Shown piece by piece: positions 15,694-23,560 of a DNA stretch of 64,000 bases. The stretch spans positions 2,170,001 through 2,234,000 of the forward strand of contig NZ_CP096019.1 of the NCBI RefSeq assembly GCF_023115355.1. Direction: 5' to 3'. Origin of the DNA: Halocatena salina (lineage in GTDB: Archaea; Halobacteriota; Halobacteria; Halobacteriales; Haloarculaceae). The first letter of the stretch is position 1, and each line of letters starts with the position of its first letter. Made by a program: the position numbers and the translations under genes. The notes below the pieces were generated by a model. The model was not told where the DNA came from. It searched no databases and worked only from the letters and a program-made list of their open reading frames with translations.

Positions 15694-16542
15694 ATGACTC
15701 AGAAATACCAAAATGATAACACGTCGCCGAACGCACCCAAAGAGCGCGCGACACTCGTCACGGCGCACCTCCCCGCCGAGGAGATCGCGCTCCGAGAAAC
15801 GTTTTCGGCCGTTCCAGACCTCTCATTCGAGTGCGTTCAGATCGTTGCATCGGGCAACCAAACGGTATTACCGTTGTTGTGGCTCACGACGGATGACTAC
15901 CCGGCTCTCAATACCGCCTTGGAAGACGACCCGAGTGTCGTATCAGCCCGAGAGTTGCTTCAGGCCGACGGCCGGCGACTCTATCGGTTCGAATGGAGTG
16001 ACGACGTGTGTTTGACGTTCCGGGTGCTTCTTGATGTGGAGACAGTGCTTCTCGATGGATACGGTGATGATAGTCGCTGGACGTTCGAACTGCTGTTTCC
16101 TACACGGGATGCGCTTGGACGCACCTGCGATCGCTGTCAGCTGTACGATGTCACCTATTCGATTGAACGCATTCAAGGGATCGAAAACGACGACGGCAAC
16201 ACCCCCCGTCCGACCAATCTCGGACTCACGGCCCAACAGTACGAAGCGATCGCAACGGCCTACGAACACGGCTATTTCACGGTTCCCAGACAGATCACGC
16301 TCGACGAGCTCGCAACACACCTCGACATCTCCCATCAAGCGCTGTCGGAACGACTCCGGCGAGCGCACGATACACTCATCGGCGAAAGTCTCAGAAACCC
16401 TTGTCTCGGATTCGGTCTCTCTCCAGACATGGCTACCAACGCCAGTAGCGAGACGATCGAGCATCGTTCCGAAGAAGGTGCAAATTCTGCACCCGATTCG
16501 GAACGGCCAGAGACACCCATCTCGGATCGCTTCCGATCGTAG
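15694..16542 (+). CDS. HTH_10 (bacterio-opsin activator type) regulator
   Basis: From the ATG at 15694 the product has 282 residues (an upstream start at 15667 adds nine). An N-terminal region of about 165 residues resembles the ligand- or signal-binding half of Bat-type regulators. The C-terminal HTH_10 domain spans about residues 185-240: L-T-A-Q-Q-Y-E-A-I-A-T-A-Y-E-H-G-Y-F, then I-T-L-D-E-L-A-T-H-L-D-I-S and Q-A-L-S-E-R-L-R-R-A. The final 50 residues are low-complexity and probably disordered. A C-R-C-pair (C-D-R-C-Q-L) lies mid-protein. The target is unknown; the next gene on the same strand encodes an acyl-CoA synthetase with its own promoter. Confidence 0.82.
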   Translation: MTQKYQNDNTSPNAPKERATLVTAHLPAEEIALRETFSAVPDLSFECVQIVASGNQTVLPLLWLTTDDYPALNTALEDDPSVVSARELLQADGRRLYRFEWSDDVCLTFRVLLDVETVLLDGYGDDSRWTFELLFPTRDALGRTCDRCQLYDVTYSIERIQGIENDDGNTPRPTNLGLTAQQYEAIATAYEHGYFTVPRQITLDELATHLDISHQALSERLRRAHDTLIGESLRNPCLGFGLSPDMATNASSETIEHRSEEGANSAPDSERPETPISDRFRS

Positions 16543-16655
16543 GAACGCCGGGCGATTTTCTGCACGATCCGAACACTGTTATCCGACACCGAAACGGACG
16601 ATACTCCACCAAGCAATCGCATAAACGAGAATAGTATGGCTTTTCGTTTTAGCCG

Positions 16656-16665
16656 GGTATATACC
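16656..16665 (+). promoter_or_regulatory. TATA box inside a palindrome, acyl-CoA synthetase promoter
   Basis: The sequence ggtatatacc (16656-16665) is a perfect 10-base palindrome whose centre is the TATA box. Arms gccgg and ccggc extend it with one unpaired base. Its centre is about 27 bases before the ATG at 16688, which supports that ATG as a leaderless start. Confidence 0.5.
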
Positions 16666-16687
16666 GGCAGTGATGTAGATGGTGAAT

Positions 16688-18676
16688 ATGGATTCCACAC
16701 CCGATTGGCTTGCGGCGGAACAAGAGTACACTGACGAAGTTATCGGTGCGAACACTGTTTCCCAACTGTTCGCAGAAAGCGCATCACGACACGCCGATCG
16801 GATCGCCCAGCAGTACAAAGGAGGGATCTACGATCGGTCACTATGTGCTCGTGATATCATCGACACTGCTCCATCGGGTGAGTACAGGGAGCTGACCTAC
16901 GAGGAAATGCATTCGATCGTGATGAACCTCGCGGGTGGATTCCGTGACATCGGCGTCGATCGGGATGATCGGGTGGCGATCCTCGCAAACACGCGCATGG
17001 AGTGGGCCCACACCGACCTCGCGCTGTTGGCGGCTGGTGCGGTTGTGACGACGGTGTATACGGAATCCTCGCCGTCACAGGTTGCGTATCTGCTCGATGA
17101 TCCCGATGCGAAGGGTGTCATCGTCGAAAACGAGCAGTTGCTAGAGCGAGTTCTCGACATGGAAGCGGAGTTGGATCTCGAGTTTATCGTCGTCATGGAT
17201 ACGATCACGGGGTACGACGACCGGGACGACATCCTCACCCTCGGTGAGCTGTATGAACGTGGCGTCGAAAACGGCGTCGAGGGGGATTACGAGGCGTGGA
17301 TCATCGGTCGCAAACCCGACGATCTCGCGAGCCTCATTTACACCTCGGGAACGACGAGCAAACCCAAGGGGGTGAAGCTCACTCACCGAAATTTTCGAGC
17401 GAACATCAATCAGATCAGAAAACGGCTCGGTCCCCGTTCGGACCGGGACGACGACGCTTCGACGCTCGGTCCCGAGACCACTGCGTTGTCCTTTCTCCCA
17501 CTCGCCCACGTGTTCGAGCGGACCACTGGGCATTTCCTGATCTTCGCTGTCGGAGGCACCGTCGCCTACGCCGAATCTCCCGACACGGTGACGGAAGATC
17601 TGTCTCTCGTCGAACCCACGTCCTTAACGAGCGTCCCACGCGTGTACGAGCGGGTGTACGACACGATGCGCGAGGAGGTTCGTGGCTCGACGGTCAAAGA
17701 ACGGATGTTCGACTGGGCGATCGACATCGCCCAAGAGTACACTCAGGCGGCCGATCCGGGGAAGCGGCTCCGGATGAAACGAAAGCTGGCTGATAAGATG
17801 GTGTACAGTGACGTCAAAGAGCAGCTGGGCGGTAATCTTGAGCTGCTGATCAGTGGTGGCGGAAGCCTCTCAACGGATCTCTGTCAGATGTTCCTCGGAA
17901 TGGGCTTGACGATCATCGAGGGGTACGGTCTCACCGAAACGGCCCCCGTGGTGTCCGTGAACCGACCCGAGGACATCCAGCCGGGGACGCTCGGGCCGCC
18001 GCTGGCTGGGATCGATGTGGCGCTCGATGAGGGCGTAGTCGGTCCCGACCAACGAGAGAAAGCCACCGGGGACATCGGTGAGTTGCTCGTTCAGGGATCG
18101 AACGTCACGAGCGGCTACTGGAATAACGAGGAAGCGACCGAGGACGCGTTCACGACGATCGATGAATCAGAATCGGACGACGAATGGTTCCGAACCGGCG
18201 ACATCGTCGAACAGACGGCAACGGGGAGCCTCATCTACCACGACCGCCTCAAACAGTTGCTCGTGCTCGATACGGGCAAGAACGTCGCGCCGGGACCGAT
18301 CGAGGAGTCGTTTGCCACCAGCGACCGCATCGAACAGGTGATGGTGCTCGGAGACGACCAGAAGTTCATCAGTGCGCTCGTCGTGCCGAACTTCGAGGCG
18401 ATCACGCGTTGGGCCGAGAAAAACGACGTCGATCTCCCCGACGATCAGGAAGCGATCACCACCGACGATCAGGTGCGGGGATGGGTCGGCGAAGAGATCG
18501 AACGCGTGAACGAGTCGTTTGCCAAACACGAGCGGATCAAGGAGTTCGAACTGGTGCCCTTGGAGTGGACACCGGAAAACGACATGCTCACCTCCTCGAT
18601 GAAACTCAAACGACGGAACATCACCGAGCGGTTCGACGATCGCATCCAGCGGATCTACGGCGATACCGACGACTAA
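16688..18676 (+). CDS. Long-chain acyl-CoA synthetase (AMP-forming)
   Basis: The 662-residue enzyme belongs to the long-chain fatty-acid--CoA ligase family (FadD15-like, about 600-660 residues). The P-loop I-Y-T-S-G-T-T-S-K-P-K-G lies near residue 216, G-Y-G-L-T-E-T-A-P near 413 and the W-F-R-T-G-D-I motif near 500. It activates fatty acids with ATP and CoA in the cytoplasm. The ATG at 16688 (M-D-S-T-P-D-W) is chosen over one three codons upstream because the TATA box predicts a leaderless start there. Haloarchaea use such enzymes for fatty-acid degradation or uptake since their lipids are isoprenoid. Confidence 0.92.
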   Translation: MDSTPDWLAAEQEYTDEVIGANTVSQLFAESASRHADRIAQQYKGGIYDRSLCARDIIDTAPSGEYRELTYEEMHSIVMNLAGGFRDIGVDRDDRVAILANTRMEWAHTDLALLAAGAVVTTVYTESSPSQVAYLLDDPDAKGVIVENEQLLERVLDMEAELDLEFIVVMDTITGYDDRDDILTLGELYERGVENGVEGDYEAWIIGRKPDDLASLIYTSGTTSKPKGVKLTHRNFRANINQIRKRLGPRSDRDDDASTLGPETTALSFLPLAHVFERTTGHFLIFAVGGTVAYAESPDTVTEDLSLVEPTSLTSVPRVYERVYDTMREEVRGSTVKERMFDWAIDIAQEYTQAADPGKRLRMKRKLADKMVYSDVKEQLGGNLELLISGGGSLSTDLCQMFLGMGLTIIEGYGLTETAPVVSVNRPEDIQPGTLGPPLAGIDVALDEGVVGPDQREKATGDIGELLVQGSNVTSGYWNNEEATEDAFTTIDESESDDEWFRTGDIVEQTATGSLIYHDRLKQLLVLDTGKNVAPGPIEESFATSDRIEQVMVLGDDQKFISALVVPNFEAITRWAEKNDVDLPDDQEAITTDDQVRGWVGEEIERVNESFAKHERIKEFELVPLEWTPENDMLTSSMKLKRRNITERFDDRIQRIYGDTDD

Positions 18677-18714
18677 CGGATGTAGCTGTTCCATCGCCGT
18701 TCTGCTGTCACGGA

Positions 18715-19389
18715 TTACTCCCACGACGTATGGATGAGATCAGTCAGTGAATCGAGAACGTACTGGGGCTGTGGTGTTGGTGTCATCCCGTCAGCTCGGA
18801 GCCATGCGGATCGCATCCCAGCTGCGTCCGCTCCTCTGACGTCGGCTTCGAGTGAGTTTCCGACGTGCACCGCGTGGGCGGGATCGACATCGAGTCGAGA
18901 GAGCGCGTCCACGAACGGTTCGGGATCGGGTTTTGATGGCGCGTCAAAACCCGCGTAGATCACGAGTTCGAACTCCGTTCGGAGATCGAGCGCCGCTAGT
19001 TTTTCTGACTGTGTTCCCGGGGGTCCGTTCGTTATAAGTGCCAAGGGGTAGTCCGCGAGCGCATCGAGAGTCTCGCGCATGCCGTCGATCGGTTCGACGT
19101 TCCGGTGATCGCGTAGTTCCTCGAACGCGAGCGCGACCCGGCGGCCGTCCGCGGAGGTATGCCCGTTTTCCACCGCGAGATCAGCGAAACAGTGTTCGCG
19201 GAGCTCAGTCATCGTATCACACCCGTCGGTGTATCGATCCATCGACTCATGGTATGCGGCCGCAGTGAACAACGGATCGAGATCGGTGCGCTCGAACGCG
19301 AGCGCGAGGACCTCAGCCGTGGATTGTCGGTATCGACAGAGCGTACCGTCGAGATCGAACGTGAACGCTTCAACCGGTGTAGCTGCCAT
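18715..19389 (-). CDS. HAD-superfamily hydrolase
   Basis: The 224-residue protein has motif I F-D-L-D-G-T-L at residues 10-16, motif II L-I-T-N-G-P-P-G near residue 124, the motif III lysine in P-S-K-P-D-P-E-P near 156 and motif IV with V-G-N-S-L-E-A-D-V near 181. An alpha-helical cap (about 18-90) places it in HAD subfamily I, near phosphoglycolate phosphatase and haloacid dehalogenase-like phosphatases. The exact substrate cannot be read. It is the last gene of the minus-strand run thiamine-binding protein-mch-157-residue protein-HAD and lies 28 bases after its neighbour. Confidence 0.85.
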   Translation of the reverse strand: MAATPVEAFTFDLDGTLCRYRQSTAEVLALAFERTDLDPLFTAAAYHESMDRYTDGCDTMTELREHCFADLAVENGHTSADGRRVALAFEELRDHRNVEPIDGMRETLDALADYPLALITNGPPGTQSEKLAALDLRTEFELVIYAGFDAPSKPDPEPFVDALSRLDVDPAHAVHVGNSLEADVRGADAAGMRSAWLRADGMTPTPQPQYVLDSLTDLIHTSWE

Positions 19390-19417
19390 ATATTTATCAA
19401 TAATGGAGGGGAAGAAA

Positions 19418-19891
19418 TCAATTGTGATAGCCGTCGGTGGTCCGTTCTGTGTGACCGAATTCGACCGCCCACTCTAGGAGTCGACGCACGCGTTCGTACC
19501 ACACCTCTTCCCAGTCTTGGCGGCGGTTGCGCTCCCACTGGGGGATCTCCGTGCGCACGCGTTCGAACACCTCGGCTGTCTCCAGTGGCTCCCCGCTGTC
19601 CTCGACCGTCTGGATCACCGTCTCGGCCGCGTAGACGCGTTCCCGGAAGGCGCCCGCGACGTCGTCAACGGGATCTCGTCGCTGGTAGTATTTCCCGTCG
19701 GCTTCGGCAACCTGTCCGAGCGCACGCAGGAACGTGATCCACTCGCGGGCCACATCACGACTGTCAATGCCGGTGTCGGCCATGAGCAGTCCACAGCAGT
19801 CGTCCTCGCTGCTCGGAACCAGTGGGAGTGTCCGTGTGGCCGTCTCGATGAACGACTGCTGCCGTAGCTCAGGAACGACTTTGAATCTCAC
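19418..19891 (-). CDS. Conserved haloarchaeal protein downstream of mch
   Basis: The 157-residue product is mainly helical. It shows no signal peptide. The C-terminal part (E-V-F-E-R-V-R-T-E-I-P-Q-W-E-R, then V-W-Y-E-R-V-R-R-L-L-E-W-A-V) looks like a winged-helix-type or helical protein-interaction domain. I did not recognise a characterised family. Its ATG overlaps the mch stop by four bases (19888-19891), a strong sign of translational coupling and a shared role with mch. Confidence 0.65.
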   Translation of the reverse strand: MRFKVVPELRQQSFIETATRTLPLVPSSEDDCCGLLMADTGIDSRDVAREWITFLRALGQVAEADGKYYQRRDPVDDVAGAFRERVYAAETVIQTVEDSGEPLETAEVFERVRTEIPQWERNRRQDWEEVWYERVRRLLEWAVEFGHTERTTDGYHN

Positions 19892-20856
19892 AGTCCGAAC
19901 GACTCCACCAGAATCTCCTCGTTCACGCTGCCGAACGACCGGGTCGGTCCCCCGACGACGTCGACGGTCACCTGTGCCGGTGCGAACACCGACGCTGGAA
20001 GCTCTTCGAACGCCCAGTCGACCTCATCAAACACGGTTTCGAGGGGAGTGCCGTATTCTTCGGGTGCGCTTGAAACCAGTTTCGAGAACAGCTCCGATCC
20101 GGCGTCAGATTCGACGGTAAGATGCACCTGACCGCCGTAAACGAGCGCGTCGTTCGTCCGGGCGATCGATCGCTCTTCGCTCTCTGCGACGGGCGCAACG
20201 GGTGCCCGTGACGACACCGATAGGATGTCGAGCGGGTCGTACCCCAGTTCGAACGCCCGGAACGTCGCAAGCTCTCCCGCCCGCGCGGCCATCGTTACAC
20301 TCCCCGCGATGCTCGCGGTCGAAGCGGTGGGAAGAAACACCTGTCCCGCCTCCGTGTCGCACATAGTCGCTACGTGGGCCGCGACAGCCGGCGTCGGCAG
20401 CGAATCGGATTCGATCGCCAACACCGCGAAATCGAACGCGTCGGCGTACGCCAACTGGCGAAACTCCTCTTCTGTGGCGACGAGTGCACGGGCAGGACCA
20501 CTCCCGAGTCCTTCATACACTGTCTCATCAGCGTCAGACGCCGATTCATCACCGATCGACAGCTCCCATCCCGCCTTCTGCGAGCAGAGCAACGAGAACG
20601 CAGGGTGGTCCGTCGAGAGATCGACTACCGGTCTGGGCGTTCCGCCAATCTCGCTGATTGACGAACTCACGGTTGCCAATCCGGCGGTTTGGATCTCTGT
20701 GAGCAACAATCCAGCTTCGGTCCCGCCGATCGCCTCGACACCGAAATCGAGCACGGTCGTCCCCGATTCGAGTTCGTAGGCGTCGATCGCCAACTCGTCG
20801 GTGAATTCGAGGGCCTCGTCCACGAGCTCGGTCGCCATCCGATTGAGACTCTCCAT
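19888..20856 (-). CDS. mch: Methenyltetrahydromethanopterin cyclohydrolase (Mch)
   Basis: The 322-residue protein matches Mch, which interconverts methenyl- and formyl-tetrahydro(methano)pterin. It begins M-E-S-L-N-R-M-A and contains family stretches such as G-V-E-A-I-G-G-T-E-A-G, S-Q-K-A-G-W and P-T-A-S-T-A-S-I-A-G-S-V. Haloarchaea do not make methane, so the enzyme is expected to serve one-carbon metabolism. An upstream in-frame ATG 18 codons earlier encodes a basic stretch that is not family-like. It lies 50 bases after the MTH1187-type gene and is coupled to the next gene by a four-base overlap. Confidence 0.93.
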   Translation of the reverse strand: MESLNRMATELVDEALEFTDELAIDAYELESGTTVLDFGVEAIGGTEAGLLLTEIQTAGLATVSSSISEIGGTPRPVVDLSTDHPAFSLLCSQKAGWELSIGDESASDADETVYEGLGSGPARALVATEEEFRQLAYADAFDFAVLAIESDSLPTPAVAAHVATMCDTEAGQVFLPTASTASIAGSVTMAARAGELATFRAFELGYDPLDILSVSSRAPVAPVAESEERSIARTNDALVYGGQVHLTVESDAGSELFSKLVSSAPEEYGTPLETVFDEVDWAFEELPASVFAPAQVTVDVVGGPTRSFGSVNEEILVESFGL

Positions 20857-20906
20857 GTGTACACCTTCGGTGGGGGTGATAAACCGGTTGTTGGTCCGTC
20901 CGCGGC

Positions 20907-21218
20907 TCACCGCTCGCTCGACGCTTCCCGTCCCAGATGGCGCTCGACGCTTTCGACCTTCTCGCTTGCCGATTGATCGACCGTCCGTTTGTCGTCGATC
21001 TTCAACACGGTGCTCACGCGGTCCCCATCGACGGCCGTGTGAGCCGCCTCAACCGCCTCGAACAGTTCGCTCACATCCTCCGCCTCGATCACAGTCCCCA
21101 TCGGGTTCGTCTCGTACGACACGTCGAACCCTTCTAGAACCTCCACGGCGTTGGCTATCTCCTCGCTCATACTCCCTTCCTGTACCGGAGCGACACTCAA
21201 TAGCGCGATCACGGACAT
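20907..21218 (-). CDS. MTH1187-type thiamine-binding (UPF0045) protein
   Basis: The 103-residue ferredoxin-fold protein matches the MTH1187/YkoF-like family that binds thiamine or a related pyrimidine. The signature G-F-D-V-S-Y-E-T-N-P-M-G-T-V-I-E is at about residues 29-44, and V-S-T-V-L-K-I-D-D-K-R near 68-78. Being the first gene of the mch operon, it could bind a cofactor or supply intermediate for the pathway, but that is inference. It is divergent from the DUF4349 lipoprotein gene across 167 bases. Confidence 0.88.
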   Translation of the reverse strand: MSVIALLSVAPVQEGSMSEEIANAVEVLEGFDVSYETNPMGTVIEAEDVSELFEAVEAAHTAVDGDRVSTVLKIDDKRTVDQSASEKVESVERHLGREASSER

Positions 21219-21342
21219 GGTACTCCGTTACTCCCCCAACGGCCGTAAGCGTACTGCGTCGTGACAACCGCTCGTGTTCATCGGACTTGTCACACACTTG
21301 TCTCTGACTACGCTGTCGAACCCAACACAGAGCGATCAATCA

Positions 21343-21358
21343 CAAAACATTTATAATA
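21343..21358 (+). promoter_or_regulatory. BRE/TATA of the DUF4349 lipoprotein gene
   Basis: The sequence caaaacatttataata has a clear haloarchaeal BRE (caaaac) followed by the TATA box tttataata. The TATA centre is about 32 bases upstream of the ATG at 21386, implying a very short leader. Confidence 0.6.
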
Positions 21359-21385
21359 TTATTTATTGTCATTAAGATATGGAAT

Positions 21386-22246
21386 ATGACTCGTAAGCGT
21401 GTTATTATTATATTCGTGGTGCTAGTTATGTTGACGGGATGTTTCGGTACGGATCTCGCGGGAATCGAGAGCGATGACAGTGGCGAGCCGTCGCTGGAGC
21501 GCCAAGGTGGTGCCCCAAGCTCCGAGGACCAACGTGCGTCTGGGGATTCAGCGGAGACGAACCCGCCGGTCCAGCGCGCTGTGATCCGGAACGGCACCGT
21601 TCATAGTCAGGTCCCGGATTTCGACAGCGCACGGCAGAACCTTACTGCGGTGATCCGCGAGCAGGGCGGTTACGTGAGTGACTCGACCGAGTACACGAGC
21701 GGCTCAACCGAGACTCGACACACCAATGGTCGGATCGTGTACCGCGTTCCTGCGAAGAACTTCACGGTCGCGCTCGACCGCGTCAAGCGAGAGGGTGAGG
21801 TGATCCGATCGCACACGAACACGACGGACGTGACCGATCGAATCGCCGATCTCGACGCCCGGTTGAAGAATCTGCGCGCCCAGCGCAACCGAACTCGAAC
21901 GCTGTACGAGCAAGCCAACGACACGGAGGACGTGCTCGCGGTCGGTGAGCGACTCTCCTCGGTCCAAGAGCGGATCGAACGGCTTGAAGCCCGTCAGCAG
22001 GCGCTCGAGGACCGGGTTAGCTACGCGACCCTCACCGTCAGGCTCGAGGAGCCGGTTCCGACGGACGACGCGCCGCGTGCGTGGTATGAGACGGGCGTTG
22101 TGGACGCCTTTCTCGGCTCCGTCGGCGGCGTCGTGGTTGCGGCGCGTGCCCTCCTCGTCGGGACGGCGTACGCCCTCCCATATCTCATCGCGTTCGGACT
22201 CCCGCTGGTCGGTCTCGGCGTCTTACTCCGGCGGTGGCGGGACTAA
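21386..22246 (+). CDS. DUF4349 lipoprotein
   Basis: The 286-residue protein has a signal peptide with a lipobox (M-L-T-G-C, Cys at residue 18), so it should be lipid-anchored outside the cell. A Ser/Asp-rich linker leads into the DUF4349 domain with the coiled-coil segment at about 150-210 (L-D-A-R-L-K-N-L-R-A and V-Q-E-R-I-E-R-L-E-A-R-Q-Q). A C-terminal hydrophobic helix lies at about residues 250-280 and ends in R-R-W-R-D. DUF4349 proteins occur widely in bacteria and archaea without a known biochemical role; the coiled coil suggests assembly or interaction at the membrane. Confidence 0.88.
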   Translation: MTRKRVIIIFVVLVMLTGCFGTDLAGIESDDSGEPSLERQGGAPSSEDQRASGDSAETNPPVQRAVIRNGTVHSQVPDFDSARQNLTAVIREQGGYVSDSTEYTSGSTETRHTNGRIVYRVPAKNFTVALDRVKREGEVIRSHTNTTDVTDRIADLDARLKNLRAQRNRTRTLYEQANDTEDVLAVGERLSSVQERIERLEARQQALEDRVSYATLTVRLEEPVPTDDAPRAWYETGVVDAFLGSVGGVVVAARALLVGTAYALPYLIAFGLPLVGLGVLLRRWRD

Positions 22247-22344
22247 CGCCTTACTTACGCCCGATCAGCCACACTCAAGCGAGAGACGCGATACCACCGC
22301 TTGAAACGAACGACAGTAATGAACCAACAGGAAAATGAAACCAG

Positions 22345-22415
22345 TGCGCTGGCTGGGATTTGAACCCAGGTTGTGACCATGGCAAGGTCACGTGATACCA
22401 CTACACTACCAGCGC
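22345..22415 (-). tRNA. tRNA-Gly (anticodon GCC)
   Basis: Read on the minus strand, the 71-base gene has a 7-base acceptor stem (gcgctgg paired with ccagcgc) and discriminator A. The anticodon stem tgacc/ggtca encloses the loop ttgccat with anticodon GCC, and the T-arm contains ggttcaaatcc. The 3' CCA is not encoded, as is usual in haloarchaea. No intron is present. No repeat of its 3' end was noticed nearby, so there is no sign of an integrated element. Confidence 0.96.
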
Positions 22416-22550
22416 CCTCGACACTCTAACTCACAACGCTCACCAATAAAAACGTACCGGACTACGGCCGTCGTGTCACCGATTCTCGAAGAGAGGATAA
22501 CACGATACTGTTGTGTGTTGGTGTCTCAGCCCTGCGTCGAAGCGCTATGC

Positions 22551-22556
22551 TTTTAT
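22551..22556 (+). promoter_or_regulatory. Likely promoter of the SPOUT/ribosomal-protein run
   Basis: A TATA-like ttttat (22551-22556) would start transcription near 22580, leaving about 30 bases of leader before the ATG at 22612. A gtgagg sequence about 18 bases before the ATG could also act in ribosome binding. No other clear promoter was seen before uL3, so the ribosomal operon may be driven from here. Confidence 0.4.
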
Positions 22557-22611
22557 GAGCGTATCCAGAATCTTGGGCACAGTCTAGTGGACAGTGAGGA
22601 AGCGAATCGGC

Positions 22612-23550
22612 ATGACAGTAACTGTACTCGTGCCGTCATCGCTGGTCCGGGAAGCCCGAGACAAGCGGGAGGCGACCCGCAAGCTCGGGTATGTCGCCCG
22701 CGCGGCGACGGTGTTCCGGGTCGACCGCCTTGTCGTATACCCCGATTCGGAGGGGGAACGGAGGTGGGGTGGCGGGTTCGTTCGCACCGTCTTGGCCTAC
22801 GCGGCCACACCCCCGTACCTTCGAAAGGAGGTGTGGGGACGGCGCGACGAACTGGAGTACGTTGGTGTGTTGCCACCGCTCCACGCTGTCGCACAGACCG
22901 GCTCCGGATCGAACGGTTCGGGGTCGTTAAGACAGGGAATCGTGACCGAGGTCGGATCTGACGGGCGCGTCCGGGTCAATTGCGGCCTGCAACACCCGAT
23001 CTCCCTTCTCGTACCGCCATCTCGGACGGTCGAAGAGGGAGAACGCGTTACTATCAGAATCTCTTCGAGACAGCCTCTGCGTGCGCGGATCGTCGACGAC
23101 GAACCGCCCGGAGTGAATGTCGAACAAGCGGAGTTAGACGAAGTCCTCGCCCGCTCCGATAGCGGATTCCGTATCGCGTCATCGCGGTACGGCGAGGTCC
23201 TCACGCTCTCGTTGCTCGGTGATCTTCGCCAGCGGCTAGTTGACACCGAGTCTACGACGGAGTCGGGCGACGATACCGATACCGATACCGATACCGATGC
23301 TGGTGCTGGTGGCCGAAAGGAGACTGGCAAGCGGACGTACACGGTCGCATTCGGTGCACCCGAGCGGGGGCTACCGGAGATCTGTGGCATCGACCCAACA
23401 GCGGTCGGCCAGCGAGACACGTCGGACGATACACGACCGGACAGGTCCCGGTTCGACCTCTGGCTTAATACGGTTCCGAATCAGGGCAGCGAGACGGTGC
23501 GAACGGAGGAAGCGATGTTCGCAACGCTTGCCTGTCTCAATCTGGAGTGA
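22612..23550 (+). CDS. SPOUT-superfamily RNA methyltransferase (COG2106 type)
   Basis: The 312-residue protein begins M-T-V-T-V-L-V-P-S-S-L and belongs to the archaeal/eukaryotic SPOUT1-type methyltransferases with a knotted SAM-binding fold. About residues 95-165 form an OB-like insertion (G-I-V-T-E-V-G-S-D-G-R-V-R-V-N). The C-terminal half holds G-A-P-E-R-G-L-P-E and the knot region N-T-V-P-N-Q-G-S-E-T-V-R-T-E-E-A. A linker at about 220-235 contains a tandem Asp-Thr repeat. It precedes uL3 by 10 bases, so it probably modifies rRNA and is made with the ribosomal proteins. The relevant nucleotide is not known. Confidence 0.85.
   Translation: MTVTVLVPSSLVREARDKREATRKLGYVARAATVFRVDRLVVYPDSEGERRWGGGFVRTVLAYAATPPYLRKEVWGRRDELEYVGVLPPLHAVAQTGSGSNGSGSLRQGIVTEVGSDGRVRVNCGLQHPISLLVPPSRTVEEGERVTIRISSRQPLRARIVDDEPPGVNVEQAELDEVLARSDSGFRIASSRYGEVLTLSLLGDLRQRLVDTESTTESGDDTDTDTDTDAGAGGRKETGKRTYTVAFGAPERGLPEICGIDPTAVGQRDTSDDTRPDRSRFDLWLNTVPNQGSETVRTEEAMFATLACLNLE
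23272..23295 (+). repeat. Four tandem copies of gatacc
   Basis: Four perfect copies of the hexamer gatacc lie in frame in the SPOUT methyltransferase gene and encode alternating Asp-Thr. Gain or loss of a unit would change the linker length by two residues without shifting the frame. Confidence 0.8.
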
Positions 23551-23560
23551 GTGTTGAACT

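Noticed and set aside
22345-22415. The tRNA-Gly as an integration (att) site
   Set aside because: No copy of the tRNA 3' end was noticed nearby and no integrase gene is present.
23272-23295. The gatacc array as a CRISPR or regulatory repeat
   Set aside because: The copies are contiguous, six bases long and in frame inside a coding region. They are a simple tandem repeat.
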